Shown: in pieces, positions 51,991-64,000 of the stretch
Layout: each line of letters opens with the position of its first letter
Position numbering within the stretch: the first letter of the stretch is position 1
Source: Chloroflexota bacterium
GTDB lineage: Bacteria; Chloroflexota; Anaerolineae; Caldilineales; Caldilineaceae
Direction of reading: 5' to 3'
Length of the DNA: 64,000 nt
NCBI GenBank assembly: GCA_016861025.1
Contig: BOKO01000004.1
Location: forward strand, 124,001 to 188,000
Notes under the pieces: generated by a model
Databases searched by the model: none
Told to the model about the DNA's origin: nothing
The model's input: the letters and a program-made list of their open reading frames with translations, nothing else
Position numbers and translations under genes: made by a program

Positions 51991-52036
51991 TTGCTATACT
52001 GTTCGCATAGAACATAATTGCGAACGGATTCGTTCG
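51991..52036 (+). promoter_or_regulatory. Candidate clpB promoter with two palindromes
   Basis: TTGCTA (51991-51996) and CATAAT (52013-52018, 5/6 match) are 16 bases apart. A palindrome TGTTC-GCATA-GAACA (52000-52014) lies in the spacer and -10, and CGAACG-GATT-CGTTCG (52021-52036) covers the expected +1. Both are placed where a repressor would act. The regulator is unknown. Confidence 0.45.
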
Positions 52037-52054
52037 TTTAGGAGGAAACACCCT

Positions 52055-54649
<2,595 letters not shown>

Positions 54650-54651
54650 GC

Positions 54652-54675
54652 AGGTCATCGCCTCCGGCGTGACCT
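54652..54675. repeat. Dispersed palindromic repeat, copy 2
   Basis: Contains GTCATCGCCTCCGGCGTGAC plus flanking AG and CT that extend the pairing. It begins 3 bases after the clpB stop. Confidence 0.7.
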
Positions 54676-54691
54676 GCCAGACAGCCAACAT

Positions 54692-54754
54692 AGGTCATCG
54701 CCTCCGGCGTGACAGGGTTTACGATACGCCTTGTCACGCCGGAGGCGATGACCT
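54692..54754. terminator. Inverted pair of palindromic repeats (copies 3 and 4)
   Basis: Copy 3 (54692-54713, direct) and copy 4 (54733-54754, inverted) are identical over 22 bases and form a long stem with a 19-base loop. Placed after clpB, the pair can act as a terminator. Each copy can also fold on itself. Confidence 0.65.
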
Positions 54755-54805
54755 ACTGTTTATTCTCCGCAACATCTTGTGATATGATTGCGCCAGGAGG
54801 TCTTG

Positions 54806-55420
54806 ATGCTTGCAACCCTGCGCTTTCCTCACCCAGCATATCCGCTGTTCGTCCATCTGCCGATGGCGCCGATGGACGATGCACTGTTGCTGGAGTTTTG
54901 CCGCGCCAACCCCGAACTGCATATCGAGCGCAACGCCGAAGGAGAAGTGATCGTCATGTCGCCGACCGGGGGAGAGTCCAGCCATCGCAACCTGATGATT
55001 GGCGCCATGCTTTATCTGTGGGCGATCCGCGATGGCTCTGGCGTGGCGTTCGACTCGTCGGGGGGATTCCTGCTGCCCAACGGCGCGATGCGCGCCCCGG
55101 ACGCAGCGTGGGTGCGGCGCACACGGCTGGCAAAGCTGACGCGCGCCGAGAAGCGCGGCTTTTTGCCGCTTTGCCCCGACTTCGTGGTCGAACTGCGCTC
55201 TGAAAGCGACCGCCTTGACGCACTGCAGGCGAAGATGGACGAGTACATCGCCAACGGCGCGCAGCTTGGCTGGCTGATCGACCCAATCGAACAGATTGTT
55301 TATGTTTACCGCCCGCAGCAGCCGGTGCAGCGCCTGGCGCAGCCTGCCGTCATTTCAGGCGACCCGGAGTTGAGCAGCTTCACCCTGAACCTGACCGACC
55401 TCTGGGAACCGCTCGAATAG
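54806..55420 (+). CDS. Uma2-family (DUF820) PD-(D/E)XK-like protein
   Basis: 204 residues. Family features are MDDALLLEFCRANPELHIER, VMSPTGGESSHRNLMI, PDAAWVRRTR, LCPDFVVELRSESDRL with the E-x-R/S catalytic-type core, and the strand GAQLGWLIDPIEQIVYVYRP. The fold is a restriction endonuclease-like PD-(D/E)XK core, common in multiple copies in Chloroflexota and cyanobacteria; the role is unknown. The ATG at 54806 follows AGGAGG at 5 bases; a TTG at 54788 is in frame. Confidence 0.85.
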   Translation: MLATLRFPHPAYPLFVHLPMAPMDDALLLEFCRANPELHIERNAEGEVIVMSPTGGESSHRNLMIGAMLYLWAIRDGSGVAFDSSGGFLLPNGAMRAPDAAWVRRTRLAKLTRAEKRGFLPLCPDFVVELRSESDRLDALQAKMDEYIANGAQLGWLIDPIEQIVYVYRPQQPVQRLAQPAVISGDPELSSFTLNLTDLWEPLE

Positions 55421-55511
55421 CACTATTCGCATCCTCTCAATGCGCTGGGGCGAGCGAACCGTACGGACACGATATATCATGTCCGCACCTCAAAAGGATG
55501 GGAAAGTGCTG

Positions 55512-55796
55512 CTACTCGCTCTCAAAGCCGATCTCGAACATGCTCTCCAGGTCGTGGCGTGAGAAGACCTTGAAAGCAATCAACGTCTCCGAATCGACGA
55601 TGCCATCGACCTGTAACATCTTGCTCGTCACCAGGTCGGCAAGCGCATCGTTGTTGCGTACGCGTAGAATTGCCACCAGATCATATTGCCCGGCGACCGA
55701 GAAGACCTCCGAAATGCCATCGACGCCCGCCAGCGTCTCCGCCACCGAGTTGATCTTGTTGCGTTCGCACTTCAGCAAAACCACCGCAGAAACCAT
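55512..55796 (-). CDS. Stand-alone Lrp/AsnC ligand-binding (RAM) domain protein
   Basis: 94 residues. VSAVVLLKCERNKINSVAET, VDGISEVFSVAGQYDLVAIL, then TSKMLQVDGIVDSETLIAFK form the beta-alpha-beta-beta-alpha-beta RAM fold of Lrp/AsnC regulators. The usual DNA-binding helix-turn-helix is missing, as in the SraA-like stand-alone group. It may bind amino acids and modulate partner proteins. It lies downstream of, and on the same strand as, kynureninase with a 149-base gap. Confidence 0.85.
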   Translation of the reverse strand: MVSAVVLLKCERNKINSVAETLAGVDGISEVFSVAGQYDLVAILRVRNNDALADLVTSKMLQVDGIVDSETLIAFKVFSRHDLESMFEIGFESE

Positions 55797-55868
55797 GTTT
55801 CCCTCCCGTTAGCTGATTGAAGTTGCTTTGGTCAGTCACGAATAGAACGCAGATGACGTGGATCGGGC

Positions 55869-55923
55869 GGATCAGCGCGGATTTACACGAATCACGGCTG
55901 ATCCGCGCAAATCCGCCGCATCC
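55869..55923. repeat. CGGAT-rich imperfect inverted repeat
   Basis: Two arms sharing GGCGGAT and GCGCGGAT in opposite orientation (left arm near 55869-55889, right arm near 55901-55923). It fills the gap between the RAM gene start and the kynureninase stop. Similar CGCGGAT elements are, from memory, widespread in Chloroflexota and cyanobacteria. Confidence 0.5.
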
Positions 55924-55945
55924 GCGCCGTCCGCGTTCCATGTTT

Positions 55946-57208
55946 TCATGTCACAGCCGCGCGCTGGTCAGAATAGCGCGCGTAGATGCGTTCTTCGACA
56001 GCGCGACGCATCTGTTCGGCAGCCGTGTACACATCGGTGAAGGTCGTGTAGATCGGCGCAATGCCTAGCCGGATGTTGTCCGGCGCGCGGAAATCGGGCA
56101 ACACATTGAGGTCGCGGATCAGCGCCTGGTTGATGCGCCAGCCCTCGGCGTGACCGAGCGAAATGTGCGAGCCGCGCTGCTCCGCCTGGCGCGGCGACTT
56201 GAGCATATAGCCCAGCGGCGCCAGCATCTCCTCCCACAGCGCGATCAGATACTCGCTCTGCCGGATGGATTTGGCGCGCAGCGCGTTCATGCTCGCTTCG
56301 AGCAGCAGATCGACGCCCGGCTCGATCAGCGCCAGCGACAGCACCGCCGGCGTGCCGGTCAGGAAATGGCGCAGCCCCAGCTCAGCGGCATACTCAAGCG
56401 TGAAATCGAAGGGATTGTGCTGTCCCATCCAGCCGCTGATCGGATTGCGCAGCAAGGGTTGCAAGTCGCGCCGCACGTAAAGAAACGCCGGCGCGCCAGG
56501 CCCACCGTTGACATACTTGTACGTGCAACCGATCGCCAGGTCGGCGTCCGCCGCGTTCAGTTCGACCGGTGCGCTGCCGACCGAGTGGCTTAAATCCCAC
56601 AGCACGAGCGCGCCGGCGGCGTGAATGGCGGCTGTCACCGCTGCCATGTCGTAGAGATAGCCGCTCTTGAAGACCGTGTGCGAGAGCACGACCAGCGCCA
56701 CGTCCTCGTCGAGTGCAGCCAACAGCGCCTCCACCGGGCCGTGCACGCCATCTTCGGAGCGGATGATCTCCAGCCGGTGACCGGCGTCGAGCATCTCGAC
56801 GATGCCTTGCAGGATGTAGACATCGGACGGGAAGTTGAGATCATCGGTGAGGATGCGCGTGCGTCCGCGCTGATGGCGCAGCGCCGCCACCGCCAGCTTG
56901 AAGAGATTGACCGAGGTCGAGTCCGCCACGATCACTTCGTCGGTCTGCGCGCCCAGCAACTGCGCCAGCTTGCCGCCGACGCGTTCGGGCAGCGTGAACC
57001 AGCCTTCGTTCCAACTGCGGATCAATCGCTCGCCCCATTGACGCGCTGTTAGATCGTGCGCCAGCATTGCAGAATCGTGCGGCAGGCGTCCGAGCGAGTT
57101 GCCGTCGAGGTAGATCAGGTCTGGCTCGGCGTTGACAAAGCGCGCACGAAAGCGCGCAAGTGGGTCGGCGGCGTCCAACGCGTACGCCTGTTCAAGATGC
57201 GTCGTCAT
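55946..57208 (-). CDS. kynU: Kynureninase
   Basis: 420 residues, a PLP fold-type I enzyme that cleaves kynurenine to anthranilate and alanine. Visible features: IYLDGNSLGRLP near the N-terminus, WNEGWFTLPERVGGKLAQLL, DDLNFPSDVY, the PLP-aspartate D205 in LVLWDLSHSVGS, and the Schiff-base lysine K231 in AIGCTYKYVNGGPGAP. The open frame extends 123 codons further, but the family start is the ATG at 57208. No other tryptophan-degradation genes are in the window. Confidence 0.94.
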   Translation of the reverse strand: MTTHLEQAYALDAADPLARFRARFVNAEPDLIYLDGNSLGRLPHDSAMLAHDLTARQWGERLIRSWNEGWFTLPERVGGKLAQLLGAQTDEVIVADSTSVNLFKLAVAALRHQRGRTRILTDDLNFPSDVYILQGIVEMLDAGHRLEIIRSEDGVHGPVEALLAALDEDVALVVLSHTVFKSGYLYDMAAVTAAIHAAGALVLWDLSHSVGSAPVELNAADADLAIGCTYKYVNGGPGAPAFLYVRRDLQPLLRNPISGWMGQHNPFDFTLEYAAELGLRHFLTGTPAVLSLALIEPGVDLLLEASMNALRAKSIRQSEYLIALWEEMLAPLGYMLKSPRQAEQRGSHISLGHAEGWRINQALIRDLNVLPDFRAPDNIRLGIAPIYTTFTDVYTAAEQMRRAVEERIYARYSDQRAAVT

Positions 57209-57238
57209 GGCTGATGTCCAATCGTAGCGCTTCACACC

Positions 57239-57266
57239 TTGCCGGAAGCTTCGAAGCTTCCAGCAA
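57239..57266. repeat. Palindrome between divergent kynU and gamma-CA genes
   Basis: Core GGAAGCTTCGAAGCTTCC (57244-57261) is a perfect 18-bp palindrome, extended by TTGC/GCAA with one mismatch. It resembles the hairpin at 6708-6741. It lies between divergent genes, so it could be an operator or a repeat element rather than a terminator. Confidence 0.6.
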
Positions 57267-57334
57267 AGCGCCAAATCGAAAGCGATATGGTAGACTATCG
57301 TAAAAATCTTGTCTTTGTCCAATGTGGAGTCATC

Positions 57335-57859
57335 ATGATTATCGAACTGAACGGCATGCGCCCGGCAGTTGCCGAAGACGCGTACATTGCGCCGACCGCG
57401 GTGTTGATCGGCAATGTGACGGTCAAAGCCGGCGCCAACATCTGGTTTGGCGCAGTGCTGCGCGGGGACACCGGCGCCATTGTGGTCGGTGAGCGCACCA
57501 GCGTACAGGACAATGTCGTCATTCATGTCAACGAGCGCGAGGATACGATCATCGGCGACGATGTGCTGATCGGTCACGGCGCAGTGATGGAGGGCTGCAC
57601 GATCGGCGACGGCGCGCTGGTGGGCATGGGCGCCGTCGTGCTCAGCGGCGCCACGATCGGGAAACGGTCGCTGGTGGCGGCAGGGGCAGTCGTGCGTGAA
57701 AACACGCGCATTCCTGATGCCGTGCTGGTGGCGGGCGTGCCAGCGGCGGTGCGCGGCTCGCTCAGTTCATCACAGAATGATCGGCTCGGCGAGGGGCCAG
57801 CGCACTATCAGCGCATGGCGACGCTCTACCGAGATCAGGCGATTGTGGTGGAGGAATAG
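57335..57859 (+). CDS. Gamma-carbonic-anhydrase-like hexapeptide-repeat protein
   Basis: 174 residues. A left-handed beta-helix of hexapeptide repeats (IAPTAVLIGNVTV, VWFGAV-type turn, GDGALVGMGAVV) plus a C-terminal helix. Two zinc-type histidines, H64 (VVIHVN) and H81 (LIGHGA), are present, but the third ligand position, normally His in the LHGC motif, reads MEGC with E86. Catalytic activity is therefore uncertain. The ATG at 57335 follows GGAG at 5 bases. Alternative: an acyltransferase-like hexapeptide protein. Confidence 0.87.
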   Translation: MIIELNGMRPAVAEDAYIAPTAVLIGNVTVKAGANIWFGAVLRGDTGAIVVGERTSVQDNVVIHVNEREDTIIGDDVLIGHGAVMEGCTIGDGALVGMGAVVLSGATIGKRSLVAAGAVVRENTRIPDAVLVAGVPAAVRGSLSSSQNDRLGEGPAHYQRMATLYRDQAIVVEE

Positions 57860-57873
57860 GTCAGGGCAAGCAG

Positions 57874-57909
57874 CGATCTTCCAGGAAATTCGGGCTTCCT
57901 GGAAGATCG
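57874..57909. terminator. 14-bp perfect hairpin between convergent genes
   Basis: CGATCTTCCAGGAA (57874-57887) and its complement (57896-57909) with an 8-base loop. It lies between the stop codons of the gamma-CA-like gene and the SH3 lipoprotein gene and can terminate both. Confidence 0.6.
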
Positions 57910-57932
57910 AAGATTTACTGTGCAGAGAACGT

Positions 57933-59078
57933 TTATTTCTTGACAACCAGAGCAAGCGGTGCGTTTGCGTCGATCAACCGCTGTTCCAGTTTTTCGATGT
58001 CGCCGAAGAATGCGCGGGAGTAGGTCTTGCCGTCGTAGTCGCCGGTGTAAAGCCAACGTTTGGTGTAATTCATGTAGACAAGGATGCCGGTGTTGACGTC
58101 GTGACAGGTGTTGCCCTGATAAATTGTCGTCCAGCCGCCGCCTTCCTCGATCTCAACCGAGTGTGGACCAGAGCAGTAAACCTCGATGCCTTCGTTGCCG
58201 TCGAAGGGAAACACACCGATCGGGTCGCCTGGTTTGGCGCCTGTCCAGTAGCCGTACAGGAAGTTCTGTTCGGCTTCCCCGCTGCGTTCCTTCCCCGTCA
58301 TCTGGTTGACTTCAAAGGTCCACGAATCGGTGGAAAAACAGGCGTCGTCCCACGTCACAGTGTGTTCGACCGGCAGAAAGCCGCCGTTTGGCTGCCGGTT
58401 CACCGTTGCGTCGACCTCGGCTTCGCATTGTTTGATCTGGCATCGTTCCGAATCGCATTGCCAGTTCACACTCCATTTTGCCGATAATTCTGGTGTGAAC
58501 AGCGGCGAGCTTCCAGCCGGCGCCGCCACGATCGGCGCTTCGCCTTCACCGGCGATGCGCACCAGCTCGGCTGCCACCCAACCATTCTCAGCGGACTGAC
58601 CATCGACAGCAGTGATGCCCTCAACATTGGTCGCCACCTGATACCAGCCTCCATCTTCACTGCGCCCGAGCACATCGAACGTCAGCCCAGGATTTGCCTT
58701 TGCGACGATGTCGAACGATGTTCCAGGCCCGCTGCGCACGTTGGCGCGAATCTGGCTGATAATGGTGATGCGCAATTGTTCGCCGGATTGGGGCGTAGCG
58801 GTTGGGGTGGGCAGTGGAGACTTTGTCTCACTATCTGGTGAATAATAGGCGTCGAGCGGTTCGATCACATTGTTGATTGTGGGGGGGAGCGCAGCGTCGG
58901 CGAGCGGCGCAGTCGTGGGCATATTGGCGGCTGAAGCGGCGCAACCGGCAAGCGTCAGCAGCATCATCCCTAGCAGCAGTACGAACATCCAGGAGCGAGC
59001 GCTTGGCAAAAGACGATGACTCCGTGTGAAATCGTCTGCTGTGGAGCGGACTTCCCTCGTTTGCGATTTTCTATTCAT
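57933..59078 (-). CDS. Lipoprotein with SH3b domain and C-terminal Cys-rich domain
   Basis: 381 residues. A long N-terminal part ends in the hydrophobic MFVLLLGMMLLTLAGC, with the lipobox cysteine C46. A proline/threonine-rich linker (about 60-95) is followed by an SH3b domain (about 100-175: RANVRSGPGTSFDIVAKANP, GWYQVAT, NGWVAAELVRI). The rest (about 195-381) contains WSVNWQCDSERCQIKQCEAE and other Cys, a beta-rich module I cannot name. Likely anchored on the outer face of the membrane. A start at M31 is also possible. Confidence 0.8.
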   Translation of the reverse strand: MNRKSQTREVRSTADDFTRSHRLLPSARSWMFVLLLGMMLLTLAGCAASAANMPTTAPLADAALPPTINNVIEPLDAYYSPDSETKSPLPTPTATPQSGEQLRITIISQIRANVRSGPGTSFDIVAKANPGLTFDVLGRSEDGGWYQVATNVEGITAVDGQSAENGWVAAELVRIAGEGEAPIVAAPAGSSPLFTPELSAKWSVNWQCDSERCQIKQCEAEVDATVNRQPNGGFLPVEHTVTWDDACFSTDSWTFEVNQMTGKERSGEAEQNFLYGYWTGAKPGDPIGVFPFDGNEGIEVYCSGPHSVEIEEGGGWTTIYQGNTCHDVNTGILVYMNYTKRWLYTGDYDGKTYSRAFFGDIEKLEQRLIDANAPLALVVKK

Positions 59079-59190
59079 AAGCCATACTCAAACCAAATTA
59101 ATATGACGGACGCAGACACAAAGCTCAGTATAGCATCAAGGACGATGAAACCAGAAACGCTTCGCCCGCGTTTTCTGACACAAAGCGATT

Positions 59191-59790
59191 CTACGACAGC
59201 GTGACGAGCACCGTTTCTAGCAGCCCCATCTCGTCTAGGCCTTCGTAGGCGTACATGCGCACCATATGGTTTGGGTCATTCAACACGGCGTAGAGCACGC
59301 CGGCCGCCTTCATCGTGGCGATCTTGCGCAGGGCGCTGGCGGCGCGTGTGCGTGCACCTTCGTGGCTTTGTTCAAATAAGATGCGCGCCAACGCCGGCAC
59401 GGCATCGTCGCCGCACATCGACAACGCGTCAGCTGCTGTCTGACGCACCAATCCGTCGTCGTCCTTCAGACGCTCCGCAACCTGGTCGAGCAAAGGCGTC
59501 ACTTGCGTCGGGTGGCGCTGATGGAGATGTGCAAGCGCCAGCAACGCCACGGCGCGCACGCTGCTCTCCGCATCTTGCAACAACGGTGCAATCGCTGACG
59601 CGGCGTCAGCCTCGCCGCAAACAGCCAGCGCGCGCGTCGCCCACCAGCGCACGTCAGTATCCGTCGACCGCAACAATGCAATCAGCGCCGGGCTATTCTC
59701 GGTGGTGAGCGCAAGCGCGCGTTGTTCGGTCTCTTCGTCGGCGCCCGCAGCAACGGCGTCAAGAAAGCTCGTGAAGCGCTCTGAATTCAT
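59191..59790 (-). CDS. HEAT-repeat protein
   Basis: 199 residues of five or so HEAT repeats, for example DVRWWATRALAVCGEADAAS, SVRAVALLALAHLHQRHPTQ, LVRQTAADALSMCGDDAVPA and MVRMYAYEGLDEMGLLETVL. HEAT arrays bind proteins or, in phycobilin lyase-like forms, cofactors; the role here is unknown. Its ATG overlaps the stop of the upstream gene (59787-59790), so it is coupled to it. Confidence 0.85.
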   Translation of the reverse strand: MNSERFTSFLDAVAAGADEETEQRALALTTENSPALIALLRSTDTDVRWWATRALAVCGEADAASAIAPLLQDAESSVRAVALLALAHLHQRHPTQVTPLLDQVAERLKDDDGLVRQTAADALSMCGDDAVPALARILFEQSHEGARTRAASALRKIATMKAAGVLYAVLNDPNHMVRMYAYEGLDEMGLLETVLVTLS

Positions 59791-60635
59791 GGTTGCAGAA
59801 CAGTGATTGAATCGAAGGTGACGGTGGTGATGTCGTCGCCAGTCGCCAGCGCGCCGACGCCTACTCGTGCGTCAGCCGCGGGTTCGACGGGAATCACATC
59901 GAGCAGAATGCCGTTGCCGAGAAAACGCAGCGAAGTTCCACGATCCTCAAGCGTTAATCGATTGGGCGCGCCAGCCGGATTGATCGCCGGCAGCGGCGTC
60001 GGCGGTCGCAGCACGGCGGCGGCGCCATTTTGATAGCGAAGCGCGCCGAAACGCCCCTTGCCGTCGACGGTGAAGAGATAGAAATTGGCGTCGTCCTCAA
60101 AGCGACCGATCATGGCGACGGCTGCTTCCGGCGTTTGCCCATCGATAGTGGCTTCGGCATCCACGCGCAGTGCATCGACGCCATCGACATGAAAACGACT
60201 CCATGCCAGATTTCCGGGCCAGACATCCAACCGGTAGACCCCTTGGGCAGGCAGCACCGCAGCGGCTGCTGCACCCGGCTTCGCAAAGGCTGTCAGTCGC
60301 CCGGCGTCAACGTCAAACGCGTCCTGGAAATAGGTCGTCGTTGCCACGGACGCCTTTGGGACGCGCCCTATCCACATCGCCACGTCTCTCAAAGTGATGT
60401 TTGGCCGAATTGCGTTCGCTGCGATCAGAAAAATCGCGGCGATCGTCAGCATCGTTAACCAGAAGACCAGCCACCACGCCGACAAACCGCCGGCGTCCGG
60501 TGGGCGCTGCACTGTATCGGGCGCTGTTGGTCGGCGCGCCGACAGGCCGATCGATGTTCGTTTGTTGATCGGCGTGTCGGCGTCGGTCCTGGTCGATGAG
60601 GGTGGTTCCGTCTGCTGGGCGTCGATCGATGCCAT
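59787..60635 (-). CDS. Single-span membrane protein with concanavalin-like outer domain
   Basis: A protein of about 282 residues. A polar N-terminal 45 residues (inside) leads to one membrane helix (WWLVFWLTMLTIAAIFLIAA). The outer part (about 95-282) has a beta-sandwich pattern typical of DUF1080/laminin G-like domains: YFQDAFDVD, YRLDVWPGN, AAVAMIGRFEDDANFYLFTV, RLTLEDRGTSLRFLGNG, TTVTFDSITV. This fold often binds carbohydrate; no catalytic residues are evident. The ATG at 60635 follows GAGG; upstream in-frame starts exist at 60659 and 60707. It is coupled to the HEAT gene. Confidence 0.75.
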   Translation of the reverse strand: MASIDAQQTEPPSSTRTDADTPINKRTSIGLSARRPTAPDTVQRPPDAGGLSAWWLVFWLTMLTIAAIFLIAANAIRPNITLRDVAMWIGRVPKASVATTTYFQDAFDVDAGRLTAFAKPGAAAAAVLPAQGVYRLDVWPGNLAWSRFHVDGVDALRVDAEATIDGQTPEAAVAMIGRFEDDANFYLFTVDGKGRFGALRYQNGAAAVLRPPTPLPAINPAGAPNRLTLEDRGTSLRFLGNGILLDVIPVEPAADARVGVGALATGDDITTVTFDSITVLQP

Positions 60636-60670
60636 GGGCGTCCTCTGGTTTTTCGTCATCTGGCTTGGAA

Positions 60671-60694
60671 ACCGGGGTTGTCGGCAACCCCGGT
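60671..60694 (-). terminator. 10-bp hairpin after gmd
   Basis: ACCGGGGTTG-TCGG-CAACCCCGGT, a perfect stem with a 4-base loop, 18 bases downstream of the gmd stop on the minus strand. A short TTCC follows, not a real T-run. Confidence 0.55.
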
Positions 60695-60711
60695 CTCTAT
60701 CGCTCACCGCG

Positions 60712-61701
<990 letters not shown>

Positions 61702-61708
61702 AAAAGCT

Positions 61709-62665
<957 letters not shown>

Positions 62666-62884
62666 GGTGCTCTCTCAACGAGTCGGTGCAAGACAATTTG
62701 CATATCGCGGTAGTATAGACGATCCCTTTCCTGCGCCCAATCCGCGCAAACATTTTTCTGACACTGCACAAATTGATCGATAACAATGCGCTTGCATCCA
62801 TCTAACAGTGCGCCGCTATAGTGAAGACTATCGAATGCAAGAGAGTCTTCGTGACACAATTGAGTTAAGAAAAGGAGCTGACCA

Positions 62885-63346
62885 ATGCGCACCAATCCCT
62901 ATAATCAAATCATTCGCGATTTTGTTGAAATGGCCGACGCAATGAACCGTCGCCTGAGCACTGCGCCGTACGACTACGAACGCAACGGCGGACATGCCGG
63001 TGAGAACGTAGCGGCCATGCGTGTGATGCGGCTGCCGATCGATGCATACAGCACCGAGGACGCCTTTGTCATCAACGCCTATGTGCCTGGCGTCGCCCCG
63101 GAAAATGTCGAAATCACCTTCGAGGGTGAAGAACTGACCATCCGTGGCAAGTTCGAGCCGGCAGTTGAGGGTGTTGAGTTCATCAAACGCGAGCTCTATC
63201 ATGGCGGTTTCGAGCGACGCATCACTTTCAATGTGCCGGTCGAAGCAGACAACGTTGAGGCGACCTACAACAACGGCATCCTGAGCCTGCGCGTGCCCAA
63301 GGCAGAGGCGATCAAGCCCCGGCAGATCAAAGTTCAGGTTCGGTGA
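62885..63346 (+). CDS. Small heat shock protein, Hsp20 family
   Basis: 153 residues. Alpha-crystallin domain at about 40-140: PIDAYSTEDAFVINAYVPGV, EGEELTIRGKFE, RELYHGGFERRITFNVPVEA, and the closing ATYNNGILSLRVPKAEAIKP. It holds unfolding proteins for the DnaK/ClpB system encoded upstream in the window. AAAGGAG lies before the ATG. The 219-base gap to rmd shows no clear CIRCE or other heat-shock operator; TATAGT near 62817 is a possible -10. Confidence 0.94.
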   Translation: MRTNPYNQIIRDFVEMADAMNRRLSTAPYDYERNGGHAGENVAAMRVMRLPIDAYSTEDAFVINAYVPGVAPENVEITFEGEELTIRGKFEPAVEGVEFIKRELYHGGFERRITFNVPVEADNVEATYNNGILSLRVPKAEAIKPRQIKVQVR

Positions 63347-63387
63347 TCGGCGTCATCCAGGTGGACGCGAAACCGTGATCTTCTTCT

Positions 63388-63433
63388 CGCCATGCCCCAG
63401 GTTTTGCTCAAAAACCTGGGGCATGGCGTTTTT
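63388..63433 (+). terminator. Strong intrinsic terminator of hsp20
   Basis: An 18-bp perfect stem (63388-63405 with 63411-63428, loop GCTCA) followed directly by TTTTT. The best intrinsic terminator in the window. Confidence 0.92.
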
Positions 63434-63544
63434 GAGAAGTTCATCGTTGTGTGCGTCGGCTGTTGAGCGATCGGTCGTCTGACGAGACGCACAGCGCTCA
63501 CTCATGTTGAGTTCTGAACCGCTGTCTCTCCTCTCGCCCACGAA

Positions 63545-64000
63545 TCATCGGGGCCAAAAGACGCGGCGCAAATAGGTGCGAAAGTGCAGCGTCTCGCGCC
63601 GTGCCAACAATGCTTCCAGCGCACTCTGTTCGGCATCGAGTTGCTGTTGACGGCGAGCCAATCCACTCCTCATCTGTTCGACCTCTTCGAGAAAAGTTTC
63701 CGCCTGTCTGTCGATTTCGTCGCGCTCTGCGAGCAGCACAGTTGTGCGCTCCCGCTGCCTCTTGCGGATTTCAGCGACCTGGCGGCGATGGCGATCTTCC
63801 AGTTTTGCCTCTTCCTCAGCGAGTCTGGTTGTCTGACGGGCAGCTTTGTCATGCACTGCGGTGAGTTGTTTCGCCAGCTTGCGCTCCAGGCGGTCGCGCT
63901 CCTTGTGCAGTTGGTCGTGCAGACGAGCGTGGTGGCGGTGAACGGCGCGTTCGTCGTTGCGGTCGAGTCGCGTCGGCGCGCCCTGCCATGCCAGCGATTC
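63545..64000 (-). CDS. Coiled-coil protein, C-terminal fragment
   Basis: The frame is open through the right edge, so the N-terminus lies outside the window; at least 151 residues are visible. The visible part is highly charged (Arg, Glu, Lys, Gln, His), with heptad-like patterns such as RLAEEEAKLEDRHRRQVAEI and QAETFLEEVEQMRSGLARRQ, and ends in LRRVFWPR. No family recognised. The stretch 63434-63544 before it holds nothing I can name. Confidence 0.6.
   Translation of the reverse strand, partial: ESLAWQGAPTRLDRNDERAVHRHHARLHDQLHKERDRLERKLAKQLTAVHDKAARQTTRLAEEEAKLEDRHRRQVAEIRKRQRERTTVLLAERDEIDRQAETFLEEVEQMRSGLARRQQQLDAEQSALEALLARRETLHFRTYLRRVFWPR

Noticed and set aside
57209..57577. N-terminal extension of kynureninase
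   Set aside because: It overlaps the oppositely oriented gamma-CA-like gene and lies outside the known kynureninase length.

Overview
The window looks like the chromosome of a member of the Chloroflexota (Caldilinea/Anaerolineae-like). This is inferred from high GC, very large secreted proteins built from repeated Ig-like domains and ending in a short [FY][ML]P[VI]V[TS]R tail, a LysW-like zinc ribbon protein, and GDP-D-rhamnose genes. No rRNA, tRNA, CRISPR array, transposase or phage gene was seen. The window cuts one gene at each edge.

Layout. Bases 1-12.7 kb carry housekeeping and small metabolic genes: a phosphotransferase fragment, galT with a ROK sugar kinase, a YigZ protein with a LysW-like acidic protein, a membrane protein with gyrB, a flippase-like membrane protein, an 8-oxoguanine deaminase-type amidohydrolase, a MoaD-like protein overlapping a BNR-repeat protein, and two double-domain VOC proteins. 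From 13.0 to 41.1 kb everything is on the + strand: a response regulator, a membrane histidine kinase, a FIST-domain protein, a small membrane-anchored Met/His-containing protein, and then three giant exported proteins of 3187, 1982 and about 2214 residues. The first giant has a five-helix membrane region, six cupredoxin domains (MnxG/ceruloplasmin-like) and 14 Ig-like repeats. The second is a doubled beta-propeller unit plus seven K+PKD domain pairs and a TIG domain. The third is a di-heme cytochrome c peroxidase/MauG-type domain plus 13 repeats of the same kind as in the first giant. All three end in the same tail motif.

From 41.1 to 46.7 kb lie an unknown helical-repeat protein, a sugar isomerase/epimerase, a small unknown protein, and an overlapping NUDIX/NYN-LOTUS pair. 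From 47 to 54.7 kb is a chaperone region, dnaK-grpE-dnaJ(cbpA type)-GNAT-clpB, without a visible CIRCE element. The last 9 kb hold a Uma2 protein, a stand-alone Lrp/AsnC ligand-binding domain, kynureninase, a gamma-carbonic-anhydrase-like protein, an SH3 lipoprotein, a HEAT-repeat pair, gmd-rmd (GDP-D-rhamnose), hsp20 with a strong terminator, and a coiled-coil gene fragment.

The most interesting unit is the 13-41 kb block. My reading, which is an inference, is a cell-surface or secreted redox apparatus: a copper oxidase and a heme peroxidase displayed on matching repeat stalks, with a PKD/propeller scaffold between them and a two-component system plus FIST sensor upstream. In the copper oxidase the eight trinuclear-site histidines and the type 1 site sit in cupredoxins 2 and 3, so the usual last-type domain precedes the usual first-type domain. 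Several families of short palindromic repeats are scattered between genes.
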